64,000 bases of DNA. Origin: Cylindrodendrum hubeiense. Its lineage: Eukaryota; Ascomycota; Sordariomycetes; Hypocreales; Nectriaceae. The stretch spans positions 62,001-126,000 of the forward strand of contig JAANBB010000050.1 of the NCBI GenBank assembly GCA_014621425.1, read 5' to 3'. The translations under genes and the position numbers were made by a program. A model generated the notes under the pieces. The model saw only the letters and a program-made list of their open reading frames with translations, was not told where the DNA came from and searched no databases. Positions 33,188-44,360 of this stretch are shown piece after piece. Numbering within the stretch: position 1 is the first letter of the stretch; each line of letters opens with the position of its first letter.

Positions 33188-34001
33188 TTAGCACTCGCCC
33201 TTCTTGACGGGCTCGCAGTCGCCGTCGCTCTTGTCGCAGCCGTCGTAAGCCTGGCACTGGACCTTGGGGTAGCAGTTGTTGTCGTAGGTAGCCTGTTACC
33301 GACTGTTAGTAACCCGCACAAAAGCCAAGGATATCTCGTTAGATTGCAACATACCACATCGCCATAGTTAGTGTTGATGCCCATCAGCTCACCACCGTCG
33401 ACGGCCGTCACACCCTCCATGTTGACACTGCGGGCACAGTTGCCCTTGCAGTTACCGCAAGAGCGGTAGACCTTGCCGTAGTCGTTGGCGTAGAAGTTGA
33501 TGACGTTGACGTGACCGCAGCCGTTGTGCTGGATCACCTTGTCAGAGGCGCCGTAGGCACCGCCGCCGATGATGTTGGCTGTGCCGTCACCCTTGATGGA
33601 GATGGCATCCTCGCAGACATCCTCGAACCAGACGAACTCGAGGTTGCAAGCGCCCAGGCAGTAGACACCCTCTCCCTGGTCGGCACCGATGATGACGTTG
33701 CGCAGAGTGGCGCCCTCCTCGAGAACGAAGACGGTGTCGGCCTCGCCTACAGAAGTGTTAGATGGCTTTGATCGTCAAGTGGATGCAGGTCTAGATACTT
33801 ACCACCCTCGGTCTGGCCGCCGCAAGCGACCCCACGGTCGTACTTGACCCAGCCAGCATCGAAGACCTCGCCGGCGCCAATGTAGTAAGGCTCGTCCAGA
33901 GACTTAGATCCGGTAGCCGTGGGGAGGCCACCGTCATAGCCCAGGCAGGCCATGGCCGCCGGAGCGGCAGCAATCAGAGAGATGAGGCTAGCGGAGTACA
34001 T
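33188..34001 (-). CDS. Pectate lyase, polysaccharide lyase family 3
   Basis: Secreted enzyme of 231 aa cleaving de-esterified pectin by beta-elimination, calcium dependent in this family. Exons 34001-33803, 33746-33355 and 33292-33188; introns of 56 and 62 bp with GTAAGT...GTAG and GTATGT...ACAG borders. A signal peptide ([18 protein letters not shown]) precedes the mature start. PL3 hallmarks: [35 protein letters not shown], the [12 protein letters not shown] strand and the Cys-rich [11 protein letters not shown], plus a conserved final exon with several cysteines ([14 protein letters not shown]). The TATA-less leader is pyrimidine-rich. Intact; points to growth on plant cell walls. Confidence 0.95.
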
Positions 34002-37000
34002 TTTGAATGAATTTCTGAGGTTCGGGTATTTCGAGTAAAGATGGAACCGGTCGACGGTAGCGGATGAATCTGAAAAAGCTGAAAGAAATGCTGAAAACTG
34101 ACTCCAGGTCGATGCGATGATGAGCTGCTGCAGAACAAGAACCGTGAACTGGGCATGCCCAAGCCTTTAAATCCAGCTCAAGAACATGACCCCGGTTCAG
34201 TGACATGCCAGTGACATGCTCGGATGACAGCTCCTAGTCATGGTCCCGGAAATGACCCAGGGATTGTTTCAAGCATTGGTGGGTAGATGGGCTACAGAGC
34301 CATGTTCGTCTGAACTCGAGAGCCCGGGTACACACACCGGTAGCCCCTATACGCGTTTGACCGACCCAATCAGGGAATTCGCGAGACATTGAAAAACTGC
34401 TGTCAGTTGTTGATGAAACCGTCATGGTGGGGACTGTATCAGGGGAGCATGGATGGGGACGAAGCGGCACAGCGCAAGTGCGCCAATAGGGCGAGTTGCG
34501 CCACATTTCGATGCTGAGAGGTTTCGCATCCCCTGGAGAACCAAGTGACATCCAGCATTATTATCTCTCAGTAACCGAGGGGCCGGGCAGCACCGAGACC
34601 CGAGTACACAGAGACCGGAAGTCGGAGGCTGTGTAGTACTACGCGGGCGGTCTGGCTAAGCTCCGACGGAAGATATATTAGCACTGCGGCGAGGGTGCAC
34701 CAGTATTGCAACGGTGCAAGGGCTCTAATCGCCGCTGCGGCCAGAAAATTAACTGAATAGTTAACCTTAAAGCTTTAATCTTGTCTGGACGGTATCTGAT
34801 CAGGATGTGCCAAGGGTGTATAGCATTGGTGATAACTTGGGGTTCAATCCGAAACAAACGGCCCTTCAAAACCGATCTACCCCGATAACGCTGGGGGGTG
34901 GGAACCTGCCAATTTCCTCGTCACCCAGCCACGGGGACTGGTCAATGTTTGTCCGGTCGGAGGGCTGGTTGAGTGCCAGGATCTCGATCCTTTGATGGAT
35001 GCTATCCTCCGACAACATGGCTTGTCGGCGGACAGTTACTGCCCGTGGCCTAGTCCATTTCACCCCCGGCTTATTCCCCCGTTGTAGCCCCCGTCGTTGC
35101 CCCCTCGAATGTGGGCCGCCGCTGGACACTGACGCAATGGCGGATGTCACCAAATTCGTGTCATTGGTGGAGACTGGTTATGCCGGTACATTGTCTCGGC
35201 CCTGCAGTGAGGCGACGGGACATGCACCCTCGTGGGTTGAGCCCAGCAACTGTGTTGGCAAACTAAGCATATCACAGTGTATCTTGTTCCTTAATTTCCC
35301 ATGCCAACGTCATCTATGCACCTCGATCCTACACCGCCGACATCCGAAGTGGTGGCTGTCATGACAGCGCTTGCTGCATTCGATTCGGGAGCTCGCATCC
35401 GCCGAGTGAGTAGCAGTCGCATTGAGCGGGTTTGAGATGAGAGAGCACTTTCTCTGGTCCTCGTGCTCACAATGCAACCGGAGTGAGATTGTCCACGAAG
35501 CATCTCAGTTACCTCTGCTCCTCACCCACTGGTTACTGCCGTTGATCATGTCCTGTGCACAGCCTTCCTTGCAATACTCCACATTGACGGGCCATCCGGT
35601 GTAATACGTACAAGGAGCATCGCAATCAGCGAATCGTCCGAAGGGTTCAGTAAGATGATGGACGCGTCAGCGCGGATCATATTATAGTATATGGCGGCAG
35701 TAATCTCTTTGTCCACTTGTATACTCTGTACGGCCTCAGCAATTTGGCAATTACAGGACTTGAAAATTAAGCGTAACAGCGTGCAACTCGGTTTCTTGGC
35801 AAGCTCTGAGATTAGTTCGTAGCTAAAGGAAGATATAATGAGCCAAGGGCTAAGTTTGCTCGACAAGAAACTGTATCAGGACGTTTCTGAGGGGCCTTGT
35901 TTGAACCCCCATTTTCAGAGCCACTCGAAATGTTGTGAGCGGTATGCCACGCGATTGGCTCATGAATGAAGCCAGGAACCTAGCTGTATACCTTAGTTGA
36001 CGGAATGAGCAGTGCAGCTGAAAATATGTCCATTCTGCTGCAACACACACCACAACACTTCACCTTTCTTATTTGTTGAGCGCGACCCACTCTGACCGTG
36101 TCAAGTGCGCAACACCACCTACCCTAGAATTGGACACACATTGGCACCCACTCTGGATAAGCTCAGTATTAGGCAGGCCATCTTGATATAATCCAAATTA
36201 CATAGACCGGGTCTGGTCACTGCGATAATGTTTATTAATGCTGGGGCCCCTATTCAGCCTCAGTGAGAGGCTTTCCTGACGCTGCGCTGCACCATAATTT
36301 ACTCATCAATCTTAAGTCTGAAATAAAGATTCGATAGAGACTCCAACTTCCTACTCGAGGAGACCACGTAGATCTCCACTGACAAGTCATCCAGCTCTTT
36401 GAAGGTCCCTTACAGTTTGTCATTACACCGAGTTGATTGATAGGCTATAATGATTCACCGAAAGCTTAAGGAGGTGATTGACTAAAGGTCGCTTTTGAAC
36501 TAGACTTTTGCGTAAGTACTTTGCCGAAATGACGTCATTGTAATACTTGTCCGATGACGCTGATGATGGCCAGGGCTCCAGTGATGTCAGCCATTTTCTT
36601 TCGATTTTGACTTTCTACGTCAGAACAGCAGCTGAATTACGGAGATAGGAAACGGGGGTACAACAGTCCCGTGCGGCATCGTGAGTATTGACTTCAATCC
36701 CCTTTTCTGGTTTGTCGATGGGGAGGTGTTTTCTTGGACTATACCCGTAGTTCAACGGATAGTTGTTGGAAACACTCCCTACAGGTACAAAATTCGGACG
36801 CAATACTCGTGCAGATTTGTGTTCAATAATTGTCTCTTGGAGATATTCCAGAAGAAATTTGAGAAAGAATAGTAATACCGAGATGTACCCCTTTTTGGAG
36901 TATTCCGCACTGCATTAGCCCGCCCACTTCCGCAATACACGTGGGGATGATGGGGAGTTATTAGATCGCATTTACAAACTTCACGACACCCAGAGCCAGA

Positions 37001-37017
37001 GATTTCAGATGTAGGGA
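34002..37017. other. 3-kb gene-poor region
   Basis: Begins with the pectate lyase promoter (34002-34250). Beyond that, open frames are short and without motifs, and I see no transposon ends. The part 36720-36790 superficially resembles a tRNA A-box (see rejected items). No feature can be supported. Confidence 0.45.
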
Positions 37018-37500
37018 TTGATCTTCTGGGGGGCTTCAAACCCATACGGAGGGGTATACGGAGAGAGGATAGAGCTGAATGTCCTCCATCTAGCAGCGTT
37101 CAATAGTCATGGTAGAGTACTATTGTATTTGATACATGTAGGCCAAGCTAATGTGGACACAGTGGACAAAGAAAGGCAGACGGCGCTATATTTGGTAACC
37201 TTGGATGGCCACGAAAAGATCGTACACATACTGCCAGAGAAGGGTGCAGATGTTGATGTACAAGGCGATAGCTATGGCAGCGCTCTTCAGGCGGCATCTA
37301 TTGAAGGCTACGAGAATATCGTACAGATCCTGCTCAACAAGGGTACAACCTATAGAGAAAAGGAACACGCCATCATCGTGATAGCTACGATTAACCTAAG
37401 TCTAAAGGGATCAAAACCCGGTAAAGTCGGGTTCTACAAGACAAAATGTCGGCTCTTCTACATCCAGACTGCCAGCGTTGCATGCCTACTGACCCCCTAG
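37018..37500 (+). pseudogene. Ankyrin-repeat gene relic
   Basis: An isolated frame of about 160 codons carries three weak ankyrin repeats: LHLAAFNSHGRVLLYLI, QTALYLVTLDGHEKIVHIL with KGADVDVQG, and SALQAASIEGYENIVQILLN. The consensus is eroded, there is no convincing start, no partner domain, and the last 50 residues are not ankyrin-like. It is most simply the remnant of one of the large ankyrin (NACHT- or SesB-type) proteins common in moulds; a short exon of a live gene is possible but unlikely in this gene-poor setting. Confidence 0.55.
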
Positions 37501-38727
37501 CAGTCAAGCAGACGGTAACCATCATGTTACGCTGTTGTAACTGTTCAGAAAGATGGCGTGACAACAGTCTCGTCAAATTCGATCTTCAAACCTTTATCTC
37601 CCGGCATTTCGTGATTTTAGGAGCTCATACGATAGGAAGCGGAACAACTCACTACTATTTTGGACCCCAAAACTGAGGTTATGCACTGGTGTAACGGTGA
37701 ATCCTGTAACGCAGAGCAATTGATTTCAATTTATAGAAAGTCACGGCCATGGGATAATATCGATCATGCAGCCTGACTGAACAGCCGAGCTGGATTTGAC
37801 ATTGCGATATGTTGGCTTCGCGCTGTGAAACAGAAGACCGACTTTTTTGCAACACCGGCACGAATGGCAACAGTCTTCAAGCGTCGAGGAGTACGGCGCC
37901 AGATATTTGAGATCGAGCAGGGCAAGACTGCTTCCTCTTCCTAGAGAGTCATAGATAGGGACAGTATGCTGCTCTTGTGCTGTGTCTTCAACTAGCGGAA
38001 GCCCACCGGGTGGTAGGACGATCTGAAACCAAAATATGAGAAGATGATGCCTTGGGACATTGCCTGCGAGTCGGATAACTATATCTATCGGAGACTGGCC
38101 GACACATACTACTAGTATCTGGGCGGGTGGAAGAGATGGCTGCCTTACTACTGAATCACTAAAGTCCTAGAGGTCAATGTAAGGTTGGACACATCATGCT
38201 AGTGGACAGACCTTAACTTATTGAAAACATATTCAATTTATTAGTGTTGTCGAACTAGACAGGCGCTATCCTATTTGGATGGATCCAGTGAAGCTCGATA
38301 GTGTCTCGAAGAAGTGCGAGAAGGTTATTGCAAGGTATCTAACTAGTCTATACTTTGATATGAACGATGCATGACTAGACAGCTATCATCACAGTGATCA
38401 GTATTACGCTAGTTAGTTATCTGGGGTTCGGCGTACACATACTTGAGAAGCTGTGCACGACAGATAACTGAAGCCTTCAAGCTTCAGTCTTAATATAGAG
38501 CCTAGGGTACCTTCCTTACCTACCTAGCTGCGTGCCAATCCTCGTGCAACCTCCTTATACGGGTAGATGAGTTTTAGGGTAGCTTTGTGATTACACGAAT
38601 CCCGTTCTCGCTCACAGGATGGTGAAACTGTTGCAGTGCATATTATATCTCGCGTGTTAACCTCCCGAAATGCTCTGTTGTTTCTAACATAAACTTGCGA
38701 CATAAGAAAACAGTTTCATTTACAATC
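37501..38727. other. Gene-poor stretch between ankyrin relic and insertion
   Basis: No supported gene. Scattered short translations (for example MPWDIACESDNYIYRRLADT near 38050) look like decayed coding DNA but cannot be assigned. Confidence 0.35.
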
Positions 38728-38741
38728 ACCCCGCACATGGG
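38728..38741 (+). repeat. Left copy of 14-bp target-site duplication
   Basis: ACCCCGCACATGGG, identical to the copy at 39847-39860. The flanking bases differ outside the 14 bp. Confidence 0.75.
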
Positions 38742-38751
38742 ACAACTCTCT

Positions 38752-38811
38752 CCTGTAAAAAAATTTCCCTGATTAGCGGCTGTTAGCACTAGCGGGGAAA
38801 ATTTTCACAGG
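38752..38811. other. Long imperfect hairpin at one end of the insertion
   Basis: Arm 38752-38769 (CCTGTAAAAAAATTTCCC) pairs with arm 38795-38811 (GGGAAAATTTTCACAGG), leaving a loop of about 25 bases, 10 bp inside the insertion's left end. Further hairpins in the element are 38841-38856, 38911-38938 and 39668-39692 (perfect 9-bp arms GCTATAGGC/GCCTATAGC). Confidence 0.7.
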
Positions 38812-39109
38812 CCCACCAAATCTGGCTGCTGAAGGTGCTGGTGCCCCTCAGGGCACTAACAGCACAATAAAGGAAGGATTGAGAGAGTTGACTTCCTTTA
38901 CACAGCAGTCATAGCCATAGCCCAAGGGCTCTGGCTATGATCGAAGCCTATTGCCCTGACCAGCTGGGCAGCTATAATAGCAGCAGCAGCAATTACGGTA
39001 CCAGCTTCAATCTAGGTGGGCTACGGCCTCGGCCACAGCCTCCCGGCTCCGACTATAGATAGCCTTTCCGGCTTTGACCTTTACCCTGATTTTCTGTCTC
39101 GGTCCTTAG

Positions 39110-39273
39110 GCGTATAAGACTACCGCGTCTTAGTACCTGCTTAGGCCTCTGGGTCTGAGCTGCCTTGGCCTCTGGGCCTCGGCACCTAGGTGCGTAAGAT
39201 CATTGTATCTTAGTACCTGCTTGGGCCTCTGGGCCTGAGCTACCTTGGCCTCCGGGCCTAGGTTATTAGGACC
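39110..39273. repeat. 82-bp imperfect tandem duplication inside the insertion
   Basis: Units begin at about 39110 (GCGTATAAGACTACCGCGTC) and 39192 (GCGTAAGATCATTGTATC) and share long blocks such as TTAGTACCTGCTT, GGCCTCTGGG and CCTTGGCCT. Rich in GGCCT and CCTAGG words. Confidence 0.75.
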
Positions 39274-39846
39274 TCCGGGTCTTAGATGCCTCGATCTACG
39301 GATCTTGGCTGTGAATCCAGGTCTATAAGAAGTCATAGAATCGGGCTACTTATAGGCATTAGGGTTCTGGTTAGATGGCCCTGATCAATGGATGCTGGCT
39401 GCAGTGGTTTTTCCCTCTATCTTTTGCGAGGTTTTCCTATTTGTAGTTATTCCTATTATATGGATCTTGATTTCTGGAGGTCTTGAAATGCTGGCAGGCA
39501 GGAATAGGAATGCTGGAGAATTCCAAGCTGGTTAATAAATATGGGTTGTTAATACCCGCCTGACAATCTGCTGATGGATATCGGGCTTGAAATAATAGGT
39601 CAAATAGGGCTGCTTAATTGCTAGATGGAAGAGGAAGAAGGGTTGTAGTCTAGGACTGTAGGTCCGGGCTATAGGCCTTTGATGCCTATAGCTCTCAGCC
39701 CCGGGGTACTGTATGTATTTCAGGTTCCTTTAGCTGTTGACATCAGCCTAGCACGTCATCTTGCCCGTAGGGGATTCTGTAGATATCTCTAGTTCTCTAG
39801 TAGCTATCTTCATGATGGTAATAATACAATAACAATAACAACAACA

Positions 39847-39860
39847 ACCCCGCACATGGG
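39847..39860 (+). repeat. Right copy of 14-bp target-site duplication
   Basis: ACCCCGCACATGGG, directly after the A-rich tail of the insertion; identical to 38728-38741. Confidence 0.75.
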
Positions 39861-40391
39861 CGATGATCTTCAACCGGCGTCGATCCATACGGCAAGCAGC
39901 GACGGGGATAGTGCACACGATCTAGCAAGAGACGCAAAAATGGAACCTGACCATTGTATCTTGTTAGTATTTACATATGCTCTTTTACTCTAAGAGAATT
40001 CCCCTTAATTCCAGACTCCGTTGTGTGATTGATTGGCTAGTTCGTTAAACACAACACATGGTTAGGCGTGGACCAAATGCTGTGTGGAACCAACCAGATT
40101 CCGCTGATATTATTCCCGGTATTATGGAACGATGTTCTGATAATGCATTGACGTAGTGATTTTATTGGTCAAATCCATTTCAGCATGCGTATTTCACTGC
40201 TCATTATGACATCATAACACTAAGTCAAAGACGTCATAGTCAGCCACGATCATACTAAAACAAAACGCCCTCCCTGGACATTACCATGAAGATTAACTAA
40301 TACTTCTGTTTCATTTATCCGTTCTATTTTATTTACCCGTTCCATGAGGGCACTACAGAATTAGCTTTTGTCTGTCCATCAGTTCGCACGC
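39861..40391. other. Spacer, promoter of GT25 gene
   Basis: About 530 bp right of the insertion, AT-rich, no gene seen. TGACGT/GACGTCA-type words occur around 40210-40235. Confidence 0.4.
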
Positions 40392-41721
40392 ATGATTCCT
40401 CGACAGTCTCTGGTACGGGTTGCCGGTGCTCTCGGCGTCACCATTGTCGTCTTTTGGCTTCTCCTCAGCAACATCCCCGCCGTCTCACCCCAGAGCTGGC
40501 ACAGCTTTGGCAAATCTGCTAAGGCGCGCGACCTTCTCGACGACATTCGCAATCATACTCTCGGGGTAAGTTCACTCGCGCATTCTCGATATCTCCACCA
40601 GGGTAGCATCGTCTCTGCTAACACATAATTAACCTAGTTTGAACAAGTCTTTGTCCTGGGGCTTCCCGAGCGCACCGATCGTCGAGATGCCATGACTCTA
40701 AGCACTGCACTGAGTGGCATCTCGTTCCAATTTATCAACGGCGTTCTGGGTGATTCAATTTCAGACAAGGCCATTCCAAAAGAATCAAAACATAAAAAGA
40801 TATCACCTGGTGCTCTTGGGTGCTGGCGTGGCCACATGAATGTATTGCAAGAGTAAGTGACATATGCGGAAACATTCTAACTTGGCCTGTCTCAAGACTA
40901 TTGTATATTAGTACTAACATGTCACTCCTAGAATTGTTCGCAATAATATATCTACTGCTCTCATACTCGAAGATGATGCAGACTGGGACGTACGAATTCG
41001 ACAACAACTTCACGACTTGGCTCTATCAAGTCAAGCACTTACTCAGCCCCTCGCTGGACGGAACTCATATGCGGATACGTCATACCGGTATCGACAACCC
41101 GCAAAGAAATCCCCAGACGGTATTATTAACCTGGATTTCAATAACCTTCCCCAAACGTCACCTGTAACATTTTCTCCTTACGGAGATGAGTGGGATCTTC
41201 TTTGGCTAGGCCACTGTGGTATGCAAATGCCACCTGCAGATGGCTCTCTGCCTAAGGGGCGTGTTGTCTCAAAAGACGATGAAACCGTCCCTGCCAAGAA
41301 GCATCTACTCTCATACGTGAAGCCGTATACCCTGAAGGATGAATATCCTGACCATAGTCGTGTCGTTCATCATGCATATGAGGGTCTATGCCTGTTGGCC
41401 TATGCTGTCACCCAGAAGGGAGCCCAGGAACTCCTACGTGAGATTGCTCTCAAGGACCCTACTACGCCAGTCGATATTCTTATGCGATGGTTTTGTAATG
41501 CCGAACGCGGGCGTAGGCATCATAATTGCCTGGCCATCCAACCTCCCATCTTCAACCCTCACAGGACAAGGGGGCCAAAGGAAGACACGAGTAACATTGA
41601 TTCAAAATGGTCAGGTTGGTGGGATACGGCCGAGACAAGAATGACAAGGTGGAGTGTAAGGCTCAATGCTGATAAGATAATTGCAGGAGAGGAGATGGAG
41701 GATCAATTCCCAGACAAATAG
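40392..41721 (+). CDS. Glycosyltransferase family 25, type II membrane protein
   Basis: Three exons, 40392-40565, 40638-40852 and 40932-41721, encode 392 aa; introns of 72 and 79 bp with GTAAGT...CTAG borders. A short N-terminus is followed by one membrane anchor (about residues 10-30, VAGALGVTIVVFWLLLSNIP), which places the enzyme in the Golgi or ER lumen. The GT25 core begins with QVFVLGLPERTDRRDAM, continues with GALGCWRGHMNVLQE and reaches the metal-binding EDDADWD, intact only after splicing. The C-terminal part has the usual LLAYAVTQKGAQELL helix. GT25 includes LPS galactosyltransferases of bacteria and collagen galactosyltransferases; fungal acceptors are not known. Intact although it borders a gene-poor, insertion-bearing region. 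Confidence 0.92.
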
Positions 41722-42665
41722 AAAGCAATTTATTCATGTGCTTAACAAATAACATAGTAATTAGATCTATGTTGGATAGGCTATGCTGATTATTAATCAA
41801 AAGACATGCCTTAGAGCTTTTGTCCTTACCTTATTAAGGGTCGCAGGATCCCGGTTTTACACCAGGATAGGTCTTCTGAAGGGATCCAGATCCGGGGGTG
41901 ACCTTCTGGATGCTGTGGTCCGGATCAAGAATCTTGTACCGCCACACGAGGATTCAATCTATCACAATATACATAATAACTCTTTATAACGTACTTGATA
42001 GGCGTGCGACGCGAACATGCAACGCAGTTGTTAGAGGCTGGGCCTTAATAGCTGGAGGACCCGGTTGCGGACTGGTCCCATGTAAGGATTGGGGAGGCAT
42101 CCCCAACAAGGCCCTCCCAATCAGCCAAGTCCTACAAAAGGCGAGGCGGGAACAGTCTAGAGAGGGGGCTTCCACAGAAGCGAAATTCGATAAGATGTAC
42201 CCAGAGAGACAACGGCATTATGTTTGCAGTTTCGAAAGACATTGGATTTGGATATTGGACATGAAATGCATCGTACTTCTCTCATAAATGTGAGAATTCT
42301 AACCCACTGCTTATGAGAAGTAGCCAAAGTGGCCCGAGATGCTATTAGATCTCTTTGACACTGATCTGTTAACTATTCTATTTTTTATTAGATAACCAAG
42401 TACCTTTTTCGTGATAGCGATTCTAATACCTAACCCTTTTCATATCGGGTCCGATTAATTGGTCCGTCGATGTGCCAGCAGCATGCGAGATCGTACCCTA
42501 AACCACAGTTGAGGCGAGACTAATGAAATGTAGAGAAGCTTCCGAGACAAGGTAGGAGAATTATGGGGAAGCCCAAATGTATTCTGAAGGCCAAGCACTA
42601 TCTTCCATATTCGAATAGCTGCATACTCAAATATGTGGGAACATGTATACCACGGGAATACCAAT
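41722..42665. other. Convergent intergenic region with a possible dispersed repeat
   Basis: No gene. The stretch 41905-41965 resembles 61225-61290 (shared block CCGCCACAC-AGG-TTCAA with similar surroundings), so this may be the remnant of a dispersed repeat. Confidence 0.4.
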
Positions 42666-44360
42666 CTAAAACTTTGTCCTGGGGTTGAAGCCAGCGCCCG
42701 AGAATCGTGCGAGGAGCACCAGGACAGATCCAGCAGCGCACATGACTCCGGCGAAAACCTTTACGCCCCAATAGCTACCATTTTGTGAAGCCATGATAGC
42801 TCCACCGATGGGACTCGTGGTCAGAGCACCAATCGACATCATGAAGTAAAGCAGACCTTGTCGCATTCCGATCTTCTGGATGGGGGAGATCTGGGCGACA
42901 AGCACGGGGCCCAGCGAGATGAAAGCGCCGGAAGAGAACCCAAAGAACGCAGCGAAGATGATGATGGCAGCATTGCTGGATGCCGGAATCCAGAGGGCCA
43001 GGATCAGAATTGCGGTAAGGGATGAAACCACGAAGAAGATGTTGAATCGTCCCAATTTGTCTGAGAGAATGCCTGGGATGATTCGTCCAAACAAACTAGA
43101 AAGCAAGGGAGTAAGCATACATTCATGTTTTTAAATCCATTGCGGATATGATGATTCCACTGCAGGAGAAAGACATACCTCGCTGCGTTCAGTATGGGAA
43201 CTAGGTAATTGGCCAAGCTCGTTTGCATGCCTCCAGCAATAGCCTGTGTAATAATATAGTTGATTGGAATAAATAAACCAAATGTAAATAGGAAATTGCC
43301 TGCAACTGTGAGGGCATAGGTCCTTTCCCTGAGGGGTGTGATGAATTCCTGAAGGGTGATAGGTGGCTGCGGATGGGGTGGAGTACGTGATTTGACAGTC
43401 AGGTTGGCAATGATGAGCAGTCCAAGGATCATGAAGGCGGCGATTCTCATAGACCATCCAAAACCGACCTTGGGAATCAGGTGGTTAATCATGATAGGAA
43501 AGATGATTCCGCCTACGCTCGAACCGCTCATTGTTATTCCGAAGGCATGACCCCGTTTGAGGTGAAACCATGTAGCAACCGCACTGAGAGCTTGAAAACG
43601 CAACAGAAATTAGTCGCCAGGCCCTTTCTTCTGTGAAATTCACACTTATCGAGGGCGGATAACGAGAGCAAGACTTACAGGGTGTAAAGACAGCAGATGC
43701 CCCTATGGCACTGACTACTCCCTGCGACAGAAGGAATTGGTAATATGTATGCGAGATTGATGCCATCATCAAGCCGAAGACGTGTATTATGGATCCACCG
43801 AGCAAGATGTATCGAGGTCCATATCTGTCATAGAGCTTCCCGACGATAGGTCCCTAGGGAGGTAATTAGTATTGGTACATCTTCAATTCGCTAGTGCCGA
43901 TGAGCAGGCACAGAAAAGAAGTACAAACCATGAACATCATGAAGAAAATTTCCAGGGATGTGATCCAAGATATAGTGCTTGCGGAATATTTCTTCAATTG
44001 GTGGGTTTCGTAGTGGGCCTGAAACACCCCAATGCCTGTATTTGTGAAAAGAACGGTCAGGCGGCGATTAAAGCAGGTGGTACTGGACGAGGTAAGCCAC
44101 TCACTATTGATCCATCCGTAACAACAGAATGAACAACACCACGCACCCAACACAACTGTCCAGGCTTCGGAGCCCCCTTCAGGTGGCCCGTCAATGCTAG
44201 ATCGCTCTTTGCTCTGTACGTCACCCTCTAGGCCCTCAACATCTCGACTAATATCGCCAGAAGTGAAGGACAAGTCCCTTTCTGCCGCTACTTTTAAGGA
44301 ATTGGCAGTGGCCATCTCGTTCCTGGGAGCGGAGGGCGCTGACTGGTCTAGCTCTAGCAT
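42666..44360 (-). CDS. MFS transporter, monocarboxylate-permease (MCT) type
   Basis: Five exons on the minus strand, 44360-44105, 44035-43929, 43853-43679, 43590-43179 and 43095-42666, encode 459 aa; introns of 69-88 bp with GT...AG borders. A hydrophilic N-terminus of about 65 residues precedes 12 predicted helices. Family text: PEGGSEAWTVVLGAWCCSF, WINSIGVFQAHY, ISWITSLEIFFMMFM, GPIVGKLYDRYGPRYILLGG, then in the second half FGRIIPGILSDKLGRFN, and the end PIGGAIMASQNGSYWGVKVF. This matches fungal MCT/riboflavin-transporter-like permeases of the plasma membrane. Substrate unknown; short monocarboxylates are the family guess. The ATG at 44360 is the first plausible in-frame start; a downstream Met (MATANSL) is an alternative. 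Intact. Confidence 0.9.

Larger units (their letters stand above)
38742..39846. mobile_element. Retroposon-like insertion (about 1.1 kb) with 14-bp target-site duplication
   Basis: The direct repeat ACCCCGCACATGGG stands at 38728-38741 and 39847-39860. The DNA between starts without a terminal inverted repeat and ends in an A-rich simple repeat (AATAACAATAACAACAACAA), the usual 3' end of LINE/SINE-type retroposons. It has no long open frame and contains several strong hairpins and an 82-bp tandem duplication. The mechanism (target-primed reverse transcription) is inference; the repeat and tail are directly visible. No tRNA-like promoter could be recognised, so the family is unknown. Confidence 0.65.

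Noticed and set aside
34840..34865. B-box-like GGTTCAATCC
   Set aside because: The flanking T-stem does not pair properly and no A-box stands at the right distance.
36725..36800. Possible tRNA (TAGTTCAACGGATAG)
   Set aside because: The A-box is plausible but the B-box is corrupted and no cloverleaf can be drawn; at best a dead tRNA.
38742..39846. MITE or DNA transposon
   Set aside because: No terminal inverted repeats at the ends defined by the direct repeats, a 14-bp duplication is long for most DNA transposons, and the right end is an A-rich simple repeat.
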